This document shows positions 8,384 through 16,290 of a stretch of 38,623 nt of DNA, in pieces. The notes beneath the pieces were generated by a model that saw only the letters and a list, made by a program, of their open reading frames with translations, made no database searches and was not told the DNA's origin. Each line of letters begins with the position of its first letter. Positions within the stretch are counted from its first letter, which is position 1. The position numbers were made by a program, and so were the translations under genes. Origin of the DNA: an uncultured Bacteroidales bacterium (GTDB lineage: Bacteria; Bacteroidota; Bacteroidia; Bacteroidales; WCHB1-69); assembly GCA_946186495.1 (NCBI GenBank), contig CAMHNQ010000026.1, positions 1 through 38,623 of the forward strand, written 5' to 3'.

Positions 8384-8391
8384 CAAAGATA
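8384..8391 (-). promoter_or_regulatory. -7 promoter box for gmk
   Basis: The minus strand reads TATCTTTG, exact to TAnnTTTG, 21 bases upstream of the gmk ATG. A TTG (8414-8416 on the complement) lies 22 bases further upstream, slightly longer than usual spacing. Confidence 0.65.
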
Positions 8392-8446
8392 CATTTTTTT
8401 CAGGTCATGCGGACAATTTACTCTTTCCGGTTCTCGATTAAAATTG

Positions 8447-8481
8447 TATTTTTGCCGTTTGATAAATAAAACACGGCAAAA
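8447..8481 (+). promoter_or_regulatory. -7 box and inverted repeat before the GH20 gene
   Basis: TATTTTTG at 8447-8454 matches TAnnTTTG, 27 bases before the ATG at 8482. A 9-bp inverted repeat (8450-8458 TTTTGCCGT with 8473-8481 ACGGCAAAA) overlaps the box and abuts the start codon. It could be an operator, or could be a chance result of A/T-rich leaders. Confidence 0.45.
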
Positions 8482-10818
8482 ATGAGAAAGAACTATTCCC
8501 AATTATGGCTCATCCTGGCGGTCGCGCTGTGTGGCGGACTGTTCTCTGGTTGTGAACAGAAAGTTCTGGACGCGGACTTCCAGATCATCCCTTTACCCAA
8601 AGAGATTTCGTTGAGCGGCAGTGCACCTTTTTCGCTGACCGAGAACACGGTCATTTTCTACGCCGAGAAGGACTCCCTGCGGCGCGAAGCGGAGTTTCTT
8701 GCCGAGTATCTCTCTGACCTCATGCGGGAGAAGTTCGTGATTAAGCCGATGGTCCAGAAGAGTGCGGCGGGGGTCTACTTGATGGTGGACACGGTCGCCT
8801 GCCCTCGTCCGGAATCCTACCAGATCAGTGTCAATTCCGAGAAGATTGTTCTCCGGGGCGGCGATGCGGCGGGGGTCTTCTACGGCATCCAGACCCTGCG
8901 CAAAAGCATGCCGGCCGGCGAGAAAGCCGATGTGGTCAACTTCCCCGCCGGCAAGGTCGCCGACTTCCCGCAGTTCGCCTACCGGGGCATGCATCTCGAT
9001 GTGAGTCGCCACTTCATAGCCCTTGATTCCGTGAAACGCTACATCGACATGCTCGCAATGCACAACATCAACAAGTTCCACCTCCACCTCACAGACGACC
9101 AAGGCTGGCGTATGGAAATCAAAAAGTATCCGGAGCTGACCAAAGTTGGGGCGTGGCGTAGCGGCACCGTCGTCGGGCGCAACACCAACCAGTACGACGA
9201 CATCCGCCACGGCGGCTTCTACACGCAGGAGGAATTGCGCGGGCTGGTGGCCTACGCCGCCGATCGTCATATCACCATCATCCCAGAAATCGACCTGCCC
9301 GGACATACGCAATCGGTGCTGGCCGCCTATCCGGACCTCGGCTGCACCGGCGGCCCTTACGAGGTGTGGCGGCGCTGGGGTGTCACCGATGAGGTGCTGT
9401 GTGCCGGCAATGACACCGCCATGCGTCTATTGGAGGACGTGCTCGGCGAGGTGATGGATGTCTTCCCTTCCGACATCATCCATATCGGGGGCGACGAGTG
9501 CCCGAAAGCCCGCTGGCGGGAGTGCCCGAAGTGCCAGGCGAGAATCCACCTGCTCGGTTTGCACGACGACGGGAAATTCACTGCGGAGGACCACCTGCAA
9601 AGCTATGTGATGAACCGCATGGAGAAAGTGGTGAGGGCCCGCGGACGCCGCATCATCGGATGGGATGAAATCCTCGAAGGGAGTGTCAGCCCGAGCGCGA
9701 TGATCATGAGCTGGCGTGGCGTCTCCGGAGGCGTCAGCGCGGCCAACAAGGGCCACGACGTGGTGATGGCCCCCGGCGACTACCTCTACTTCAGCCAAGG
9801 CCAGTCGCTCACCCCCGAGGAGGAACCGGTCGCCGCCGACGGCTACCTGCCCGTGGAACGGGTCTATTCTTTCCTGCCACTGCCCAACGAATTGAAAGAG
9901 AGTCGGAAACAGCATGTCATCGGGGTGCAAGGCTGCATGTGGGGCGAATATATCCATAGTTTCAAGGATGTGGAATACAACGCCCTGCCACGTATGGCCG
10001 CTTTGTCGGAAATACAATGGTGTAAGCCTCAGCAGCGTGACTATCAGGATTTTGTGAAACGTTGCTTTCGGATGGCAAAGTTGTATGATGTCTATGATTA
10101 TAACTACGCCCATCATATCTTCGACCTGCAGGCTGAGGTTACTCCTGACTACGAGACGGGTTGCATCACCGTCACGCTCTCCAAGCACGGGGAGGGAGAA
10201 ATCCGCTATACTACGGACGGCCGAAACCCGAAAAAGGGTACGGTCTATACGAATCCCGTGGAAATCCGTGAGAATACTGACTTCCGTGCCATCCTCATCC
10301 GTCCTGACGGGGGGACTTCTGAGTACAAGACTTCGTTCCAATTCTCGAAGTCTTCAATGAAACCTGTGAGTCTGAAGGAGCCGCCCCACGAGAACTATGC
10401 CTATGAGGGCGCCCCCACGCTCATCGACGGGCTGCACGGAAGCCAGAACTACCGCACCGGACGCTGGATCGGTTTCTGGGGCGTTCCCTTGGATGCCACC
10501 ATCGACCTCCAGGCTCCCACCGAGATACGGAAAGTCTCCTTCCACTCCATCCTCAACATCAACGACTGGATATATAACCCTGCATCTTTTACCGTGCTGG
10601 TGTCTGATGACGGGAAAAAGTTCCGCAAGGTGGCCAAGGAGGAGTATCCGCTTGCCGACTGGGACCAAGTAAACGGCATCGAGGAGTTCTCCTTGGCGTT
10701 CGAGCCGGTGACCGCCCGCTACCTGCAGGTGGTCATCACCGGTCACCAGTTGCCGGAAGGGCATACCGGCTTCGGGCATCCGGCATGGCTGTTTGTTGAT
10801 GAAATCGAGGTGGAATAG
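8482..10818 (+). CDS. GH20 beta-N-acetylhexosaminidase lipoprotein
   Basis: This is a 778-aa lipoprotein with lipobox LFSGC (Cys24). Next comes the GH20 N-terminal domain (about 30-160; QIIPLPKEISL). The GH20 TIM barrel (about 165-525) starts with RGMHLDVSRHF and contains HLHLTDDQGWR and the catalytic Asp338-Glu339 pair in HIGGDECPKARW. A chitobiase-type beta-sandwich (about 555-630; IRYTTDGRNP) and a C-terminal F5/8-type carbohydrate-binding domain (about 635-778) follow. It should release terminal GlcNAc or GalNAc from glycans by substrate-assisted catalysis, in which the Asp orients the acetamido group. Modified at Cys24, it would be attached to the outer membrane or cell surface. The architecture matches Bacteroidota enzymes that act on mucin or chitin-type glycans. 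No SusC/SusD pair is adjacent, so it is not in an obvious polysaccharide utilisation locus. Confidence 0.95.
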   Translation: MRKNYSQLWLILAVALCGGLFSGCEQKVLDADFQIIPLPKEISLSGSAPFSLTENTVIFYAEKDSLRREAEFLAEYLSDLMREKFVIKPMVQKSAAGVYLMVDTVACPRPESYQISVNSEKIVLRGGDAAGVFYGIQTLRKSMPAGEKADVVNFPAGKVADFPQFAYRGMHLDVSRHFIALDSVKRYIDMLAMHNINKFHLHLTDDQGWRMEIKKYPELTKVGAWRSGTVVGRNTNQYDDIRHGGFYTQEELRGLVAYAADRHITIIPEIDLPGHTQSVLAAYPDLGCTGGPYEVWRRWGVTDEVLCAGNDTAMRLLEDVLGEVMDVFPSDIIHIGGDECPKARWRECPKCQARIHLLGLHDDGKFTAEDHLQSYVMNRMEKVVRARGRRIIGWDEILEGSVSPSAMIMSWRGVSGGVSAANKGHDVVMAPGDYLYFSQGQSLTPEEEPVAADGYLPVERVYSFLPLPNELKESRKQHVIGVQGCMWGEYIHSFKDVEYNALPRMAALSEIQWCKPQQRDYQDFVKRCFRMAKLYDVYDYNYAHHIFDLQAEVTPDYETGCITVTLSKHGEGEIRYTTDGRNPKKGTVYTNPVEIRENTDFRAILIRPDGGTSEYKTSFQFSKSSMKPVSLKEPPHENYAYEGAPTLIDGLHGSQNYRTGRWIGFWGVPLDATIDLQAPTEIRKVSFHSILNINDWIYNPASFTVLVSDDGKKFRKVAKEEYPLADWDQVNGIEEFSLAFEPVTARYLQVVITGHQLPEGHTGFGHPAWLFVDEIEVE

Positions 10819-10820
10819 AT

Positions 10821-10828
10821 TATTTTTG
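10821..10828 (+). promoter_or_regulatory. Candidate -7 box before the choice-of-anchor L gene
   Basis: TATTTTTG directly follows the hexosaminidase stop codon. It would start a leader of about 110 bases before the ATG at 10948. The -33 element (TTG at 10796-10798) is at long spacing, so this is weak. Confidence 0.35.
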
Positions 10829-10947
10829 TAACGTTTGAAATCTTTTTCCGTTTAAAGGTTGTTCGGATTGTTCCGTGTGACAAGGTTTTCCCTGTTTGGA
10901 AAGGCGAACATGTAGTTGTAATAATACAAATAATATAAAGTAGAGTT

Positions 10948-13233
10948 ATGAAAAAGCACTTATTGTTGTTGGCAGGCGTATTGCTCTTTTCTTTTGCAAA
11001 CGCTCAGAACCAGAACCTTACCGTGTCGTCGTTGGTGGGGCAGTCCGTGGAGAGCATACTGTAGAGCCATCTGGCGGGCGATGGTGTGCTGATAACGGGT
11101 TGCGACTGTCCTGGGGCTTTCAATCAGCCGGCCAAGTTCAACAACCAGTCCGGCAATGTCACTTACTCTCAGATCGGGACTTTCAACCGGAACGGGTACA
11201 CCTCGTTCCCCCTTGCTTCCGGACTTGTCATGACCACTGGTAATGTGAGCTTGGCGGCAGGGCCGAACAGCAGTGGAGGGGCCACCAGTTCCGTCAGCAA
11301 CTACTACGCGGAAAGCCAACTCGCCTCATTGGCCACCGACGATATTAACGGCTCCGCTTCGTTGGAGTTCGATTTCATCGCCATGGCGGACGAATTTGCC
11401 TTTAACTATGTCTTCGGCTCCGAAGAGTATTGCGAATACGTCGGGTCCAGTTACAATGACGTTTTCGCCTTTTTCCTGACGGGCATAGACCCGGTCACCT
11501 TCGCGGTCACCACCAAAAACGTGGCCATCATCCCCGGGACGGTCAGCACCCCGGTCTCCATCAACAACGTGAACAGTGGAAATCCCTGCGGTTCGGGTGG
11601 AGCAAACACAACATACTACATTAACAACCCAAGTGGCAATGGTGTGGAGTATGACGGCTACACCACGGCGCTGTCAGCCAGTGCCGTCATCTTCGCCTGC
11701 CAGACCTATCACATGAAGCTGGCTGTGGCAAATGTGGGCGACAATTCCTTGGACTCCGGTGTGTTCCTTGAAGAGGGAAGCTTCTACAGCCCGCGAGTCC
11801 AAGTGGAAGAGGACTGGACAATGCCGACGGGCGGCGACACGCTCATCCAGAACTGCCGCGAGCTGGACTTGAATTTCGAGGTGGAGCGCCCGTCGCTCAC
11901 GTCCACCACCTCCATCGTCATCAACACGGGTGGGAATGCCGTGCTGGGTGTCGATTACTTTATGACCATGCCCACGGGTGACGCCCTTACCGTGGAGAAC
12001 AACTCCTTCTTCTTCCCCTCGGGCGAGACATCCCAGCTTGTACATGTCCGGATGTCCCCGAACGTGCATTATCCGGAAAACCAGCCGACCAAGACTGCTT
12101 ACCTGTATGTGGTGACGCAGGGCTGCACCGGATTCGGCAACTTGGAGGAGTGTTTCCGCAAATTCGACACCATCGTCCTGCATTTGCGCGCCAACGACTC
12201 CGTCCAACTGCGCGACACCGCCATCACGGTGTGTGACAAGCTCGAGTATGTTGAGGTGACACGGGAAGGAGGTACAGCCCCGCTCACTTACGAATGGATT
12301 CCCGCCACAGGCATAACCCACCCTGACTCGCTTGCCACCGAGTGTCTCATCACGGAGAGCGCCAACTATAAGGTGGCGGCGTACGACCAATGGCACTGCA
12401 TGACTGACACTGCCGATGTTGAGGTTAATATCGTCCCGAAGCCCGAGTTCACGGTAACCTACACGCCTGACCACGGGTGCGTGCCGCTGCCCGTGACCCT
12501 GCAGGCGCAGTACACTCCTTCGACGGCGAAACTGTACTGGACGGTCAGCAGCGACACGGCCTACCAGTACGTCGATTCCGCCGTCACTCTCCATCCTTCA
12601 CTTCCGGTCCCGGGCTACTATGACGTCTCCCTGCTGGTGGAGAGTGCCCCGGGATGCAGCGACTCGCTTCTGTATCCGGGGGTCATCCATGTGTCCGACT
12701 TCCCGCACGCCGGATTCACGTTCAGCCCCGCCGAGCCGGAAAACGGCGAGGAGGTGTTTTTCTACAATCTCTCCACCGGCGAGAACATCACCAACTATGT
12801 GTGGAATTTCGGCGACGGGCACAGTTCCTACGTGGAGGAACCCTCACACGCCTACCACCTGACGGAGAGTGATTTGATGACGGTCCACCTGACGGTCACC
12901 AACTCCGACGGCTGCTCTGACGACACTGTCCAGGTGATTCCCGTTGAAGACAACTTCGCTTTCTTCGTCCCCAACACCTTCACGCCCAATAACGACGGTC
13001 ACAACGACGTCTTCCTGCCAAAGGTGAACGACGTGGTCAATTATGAGTTCGTCATTTATACGCGCACAGGGGAGCTGATTTTCTACACCAACAACACCGG
13101 GCAAGGTTGGGACGGTTTCTTGGAGGAGAAGCCTGCGCCGGAAGGGATCTATGTCTGGAAAATCAACTATGCCAAAATCGGGACGCCCAACGAGATGATG
13201 GCGAGAACCGGCACCATCACCCTGGTCCGCTGA
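10948..13233 (+). pseudogene. Choice-of-anchor L/PKD/T9SS type B surface protein broken by TAG
   Basis: Translation from the ATG at 10948 gives a clean signal peptide (MKKHLLLLAGVLLFSFANAQ). It reaches QSVESIL and then hits TAG at 11062-11064 (codon 39). Reading resumes in the same frame without another stop to 13233, 761 residues in all. The remainder has a choice-of-anchor L domain (SHLAGDGVLITG onward; FNYVFGSEEYCEYV), Ig/PKD-like domains including WNFGDGHSSYVEEPSHAYH, and a type B T9SS (CHU_C) tail starting at VPNTFTPNNDGHNDVF and ending GTITLVR. An internal GTG at 11086 could restart translation but would lack the signal peptide. TAG is an ordinary stop for at least three neighbouring genes, arguing against code reassignment. 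A CAG-to-TAG change is the simplest explanation. It may be a real mutation, a suppressed codon or a base-call error. Confidence 0.8.
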
Positions 13234-13249
13234 CAAAACCGACCTCCAG

Positions 13250-13290
13250 TGCGGGGCCGTGCAACCGTGTGGCCCCGCATTTGTTTTTTT
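13250..13290 (+). terminator. Intrinsic terminator after the surface-protein gene
   Basis: A 9-bp GC-rich stem (TGCGGGGCC at 13250-13258 with GGCCCCGCA at 13271-13279) is followed by a T-rich run to 13290. It separates the surface-protein gene from the rnf genes. Confidence 0.9.
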
Positions 13291-13314
13291 AAATCTTCGT
13301 ATCCAAAAAAATAT

Positions 13315-13322
13315 TACTTTTG
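13315..13322 (+). promoter_or_regulatory. -7 promoter box for the rnf genes
   Basis: TACTTTTG matches TAnnTTTG, 46 bases before the rnfD start and just past the terminator. This implies that rnfD is the first gene of its transcript. Confidence 0.6.
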
Positions 13323-13368
13323 CAGTTTGTTTTATCAGGTGAATTGGAAATTATAAAATCAACAATCA

Positions 13369-14328
13369 ATGGATAAATTGTTACACATTTCGGGGTCACC
13401 TCATGTTCACAGCGACGAGTCTGTGAAGAAAATCATGTGGTCGGTGGTCCTTTCACTGATGCCGGCGTTTTTGGTGTCCGTCTATTATTTTGGGCTTCCG
13501 GTCATCTACCTGACACTCGTCTCCATCGGATGCTGCGTGCTTTTCGAGTACCTCATCCAGCGATTCATGCTTCATCAGAAGCCCACGGTTGACGACGGTT
13601 CCGCCGTAGTTACGGGATTGCTATTAGCTTTCAATGTACCCTCCAATCTGCCAGTCTGGATCATGGTTATAGGCGCATTGGTGGCCATCGGGATTGCGAA
13701 GATGCCCTTCGGCGGTCTGGGCCACAACCTGTTCAACCCGGCATTGGTGGCGCGTGTCACCCTGCTCATCGCCTTCCCGGTGCAGATGACCTCCTGGCCG
13801 GTGCCGACCCCCATCTGGGGCTTTGCCGACGCCGTGACCGGTCCCACCACCCTCGGCCTCATCAAGGAGGGCGGCGACTTGACGCAGCTCCCCTCCTACG
13901 TTGACATGCTTGTCGGACAGATGGGCGGCAGTTTCGGCGAGGTGTCAGCCATCGCCCTGCTCATCGGCGCGGGCTTCCTGCTCTGGAAACGCATCATCAC
14001 GTGGCACATCCCCGTGTCGTTCATCGCCACGGTGTTCGTCGTCGCCGGCATCTTCCATTTGGTGAACCCGGCGGTGTATGTGAACCCGTTCATCCACCTG
14101 CTCGGCGGCGGCCTCATCCTCGGTGCCTGCTTCATGGCCACCGACATGGTGACTTCCCCGACCTCCCCGTGGGGCATGATCGTGTTCGGCTGCGGCTGCG
14201 GCCTGCTCACCATCATCATCCGTCTCTTCGGTGCCTACCCTGAGGGCGTCTCCTTCTCCATCCTACTGATGAATGCCGTCGTGCCGCTGATCAACAAAGG
14301 CTTCAAACCCAAACAATTCGCCCAATAA
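13369..14328 (+). CDS. rnfD: Rnf complex subunit D
   Basis: This is a 319-aa integral membrane protein of the NqrB/RnfD family. The cytoplasmic N-terminus is short, with the typical SGSPHVHSDESVKKIMW. Several membrane helices are visible, as is FGGLGHNLFNPALVARV. Family members carry FMN bound covalently to a threonine in an SGAT-like motif; here the corresponding stretch is DAVTGPTTLG, making Thr160 the likely site. In the Rnf complex it passes electrons between reduced ferredoxin and NAD coupled to Na+ or H+ transport across the inner membrane. rnfG follows after 19 bases. The gene has its own promoter, and neither rnfC nor rnfB precedes it, unlike the common bacterial rnf order. Confidence 0.95.
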   Translation: MDKLLHISGSPHVHSDESVKKIMWSVVLSLMPAFLVSVYYFGLPVIYLTLVSIGCCVLFEYLIQRFMLHQKPTVDDGSAVVTGLLLAFNVPSNLPVWIMVIGALVAIGIAKMPFGGLGHNLFNPALVARVTLLIAFPVQMTSWPVPTPIWGFADAVTGPTTLGLIKEGGDLTQLPSYVDMLVGQMGGSFGEVSAIALLIGAGFLLWKRIITWHIPVSFIATVFVVAGIFHLVNPAVYVNPFIHLLGGGLILGACFMATDMVTSPTSPWGMIVFGCGCGLLTIIIRLFGAYPEGVSFSILLMNAVVPLINKGFKPKQFAQ

Positions 14329-14347
14329 CCCTTAAAATTCTATCGAT

Positions 14348-14932
14348 ATGGCAAAGAAAGATTCCATCTGGAGATTAGTGATTGTGCTGACGTGCATCTC
14401 GCTGCTTGCGGCTTTGGCCCTCACCGGCGTGTATGCCCTCACCAAAGGACCTATCGAAAAGGGTCAGAAAGAGAAGAAAGAGAAAGCCCTGCAGTCCGTG
14501 CTGCCTGCCTACGAAGGCACCGTGCGCGACACCGTGGTCGTGGATGCCGACAACGAGCAGATTCCCGTCCACTTGGCCATCGGCAAGGATGGCGAGCTCT
14601 GCGGCGCGGGCATTGAGACCTACACCAAGAAAGCCTTCTCGGGCCGCTTCGACCTGATGGTCGGCTTCGACGCTGAGGGCACCATCGTCAACACCGAGGT
14701 GCTGAAAGCAAGCGAGACTCCCGGCTTGGGCGACAAAATCAACAAGGACAAGAGCGACTTCGCCAAGCAGTTCAACCACCAGAACCCTGCCGATTACCGG
14801 TTGGTGGTGAAGAAGGATGGCGGTGACGTGGATGCCATCACGGCGGCCACCATCTCCTCCCGAGCCTACTGCGACGCGGTGCAGCGCGCTTACGATGTAT
14901 TTATGAAAATAAAGGAGGATTATCATGAGTAA
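14348..14932 (+). CDS. rnfG: Rnf complex subunit G
   Basis: The product is 194 aa with one N-terminal membrane helix (about 10-32) and a periplasmic FMN-binding domain. The covalent flavin site is DAITAATISS (residues 162-171), giving Thr168 as the FMN-threonine. It differs from the usual SGAT by TAAT but keeps the Asp and the Ala-Thr that the flavin transferase ApbE recognises. ETPGLGDKI is also typical of RnfG/NqrC. It carries electrons within the Rnf complex on the outer face of the membrane. Its end overlaps rnfE by 8 bases (ATGAGTAA), so the two are translationally coupled. Confidence 0.95.
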   Translation: MAKKDSIWRLVIVLTCISLLAALALTGVYALTKGPIEKGQKEKKEKALQSVLPAYEGTVRDTVVVDADNEQIPVHLAIGKDGELCGAGIETYTKKAFSGRFDLMVGFDAEGTIVNTEVLKASETPGLGDKINKDKSDFAKQFNHQNPADYRLVVKKDGGDVDAITAATISSRAYCDAVQRAYDVFMKIKEDYHE

Positions 14933-15575
14933 CAATAATAATAACAGTAAGTTAAGTATATTAACCAAGGGCTTCTTCAAAGAAAACCCCACCCTGATTC
15001 TGGTTTTGGGCTGTTGTCCGACGCTGGCAGTCACGACTTCCGTGACGAACGCCTTGGGCATGGGCGCGGCCACGACCTTCGTGCTGCTGATGTCCAACAT
15101 GCTCATCTCGGCGCTGAAGAACGTGATTCCCGACAAGGTGCGCATCCCGAGCTACATCGTCATCATCGCCACCTTCGTGAGCATGATTGACCTGCTGATC
15201 CAAGGGTTCCTGCCCGCGCTGTCGGCCAGCTTGGGCGTGTTCATCCCGCTGATCGTGGTGAACTGCATCGTGCTGGGCCGCGCGGAGGCCTTCGCCAACA
15301 AGAACACCGTGGTTGACTCCGCCCTGGACGGCCTCGGCATGGGCATCGGCTTCACCATCGCCCTGGTCCTCATCGGCGCCATCCGCGAAATCCTCGGCTC
15401 CGGCTCCATCATGGGCTTCCAGTTCATCCCCGCGGAATACCACATCCTCATTTTCGTGCTCGCCCCCGGCGCGTTCCTCGTCTTCGGCTTCGTGATGGCG
15501 GCAGTGCGGTATTTTGTGAACAAAAGCGAGGAGAAGAGAAAGCATCAACCGGCAGATAACACAAAAGACTTGTAA
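14925..15575 (+). CDS. rnfE: Rnf complex subunit E
   Basis: This 216-aa protein has about six membrane helices and belongs to the NqrD/RnfE family. Conserved mid-membrane cysteines are visible: Cys31 in GCCPTLAVT and Cys114 in VVNCIVLGRAEAFA. By analogy with Nqr and Rnf structures they help bind a [2Fe-2S] cluster together with those of RnfA. The family signature TNALGMG is present. The N-terminus is odd, with a run of five asparagines (residues 3-7), and the C-terminus is a short charged tail. A 70-base gap without a clear promoter leads to rnfA. Confidence 0.95.
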   Translation: MSNNNNNSKLSILTKGFFKENPTLILVLGCCPTLAVTTSVTNALGMGAATTFVLLMSNMLISALKNVIPDKVRIPSYIVIIATFVSMIDLLIQGFLPALSASLGVFIPLIVVNCIVLGRAEAFANKNTVVDSALDGLGMGIGFTIALVLIGAIREILGSGSIMGFQFIPAEYHILIFVLAPGAFLVFGFVMAAVRYFVNKSEEKRKHQPADNTKDL

Positions 15576-15645
15576 TTTTTGATTTATGACACTGACATAA
15601 GTCACAAATCTCAAGACACAAAGAATAAACGAATAAAACAAGACA

Positions 15646-16236
15646 ATGGAATATATCTTAATGATTATCGGAGCTGTGCTCGTCAACAACATCATCTTGG
15701 TGCAGTTCCTCGGAATTTGCCCGTTCCTGGGCGTTTCCAGCAAGGTGAACACCGCCCTCGGCATGGGCGCCGCCGTCACGTTCGTCATGGCGTTGGCCAC
15801 CCTCGTCACCTCGCTGCTGCAGAAGTATGTCCTCGTCCCTTTCGACATCACCTATCTGCAGACCATTGTGTTCATCCTCGTCATCGCAAGCCTCGTGCAG
15901 ATGGTGGAGATCATCCTCAAGAAGGTCAGCCCCTCGCTGTACCGTGCCTTGGGAGTCTTCCTGCCCCTGATCACGACCAACTGCGCTGTGCTCGGCGTAG
16001 CCATCAACGTCACCCAGCAGACCATTATCCCCGGTCACGGTTTCTCGGTGATTGACAACACGCTCTACGCTGTTGCCATCGCCATAGGCTTCACCCTCGC
16101 CATCGTGATCTTCGCAGGCCTGCGCGAACAACTTGAGCTTGTGGAGATTCCCAAAGGCATGAAGGGCGTGCCGATAGCCCTCATCACCGCAGGCATCCTC
16201 GCCATGGCTTTCATGGGATTCGCAAATCTGGTGTGA
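15646..16236 (+). CDS. rnfA: Rnf complex subunit A
   Basis: This 196-aa membrane protein of the NqrE/RnfA family has about six helices. It is homologous in layout to RnfE but inserted in the opposite orientation. Cys25 in LGICPFLGVS and Cys113 in TTNCAVLGVA are the expected [2Fe-2S] ligands. VNTALGMGAAVTFVM is the family signature. It completes the four membrane subunits D, G, E and A in standard order. The ferredoxin-side subunit RnfB, which often follows rnfA or begins the operon, is absent here. A 54-base gap leads to a membrane protein of unknown function. Confidence 0.95.
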   Translation: MEYILMIIGAVLVNNIILVQFLGICPFLGVSSKVNTALGMGAAVTFVMALATLVTSLLQKYVLVPFDITYLQTIVFILVIASLVQMVEIILKKVSPSLYRALGVFLPLITTNCAVLGVAINVTQQTIIPGHGFSVIDNTLYAVAIAIGFTLAIVIFAGLREQLELVEIPKGMKGVPIALITAGILAMAFMGFANLV

Positions 16237-16290
16237 TCGGGACGTTGGACGTTTGATATGTAACGTAAGATTTTAGACGTTAGAAGTAAG

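Noticed and set aside
8363-8386. Longer gmk start at an in-frame TTG (8386)
   Set aside because: The TTG lies within the -7 promoter box, so it would not be transcribed. The ATG at 8362 directly precedes the conserved N-terminus.
11062-11064. TAG as evidence of a reassigned genetic code or pyrrolysine use
   Set aside because: TAG ends at least three other genes in the window at natural C-termini, and no pyl-type genes are visible. The stop is treated as a mutation, suppression or error.
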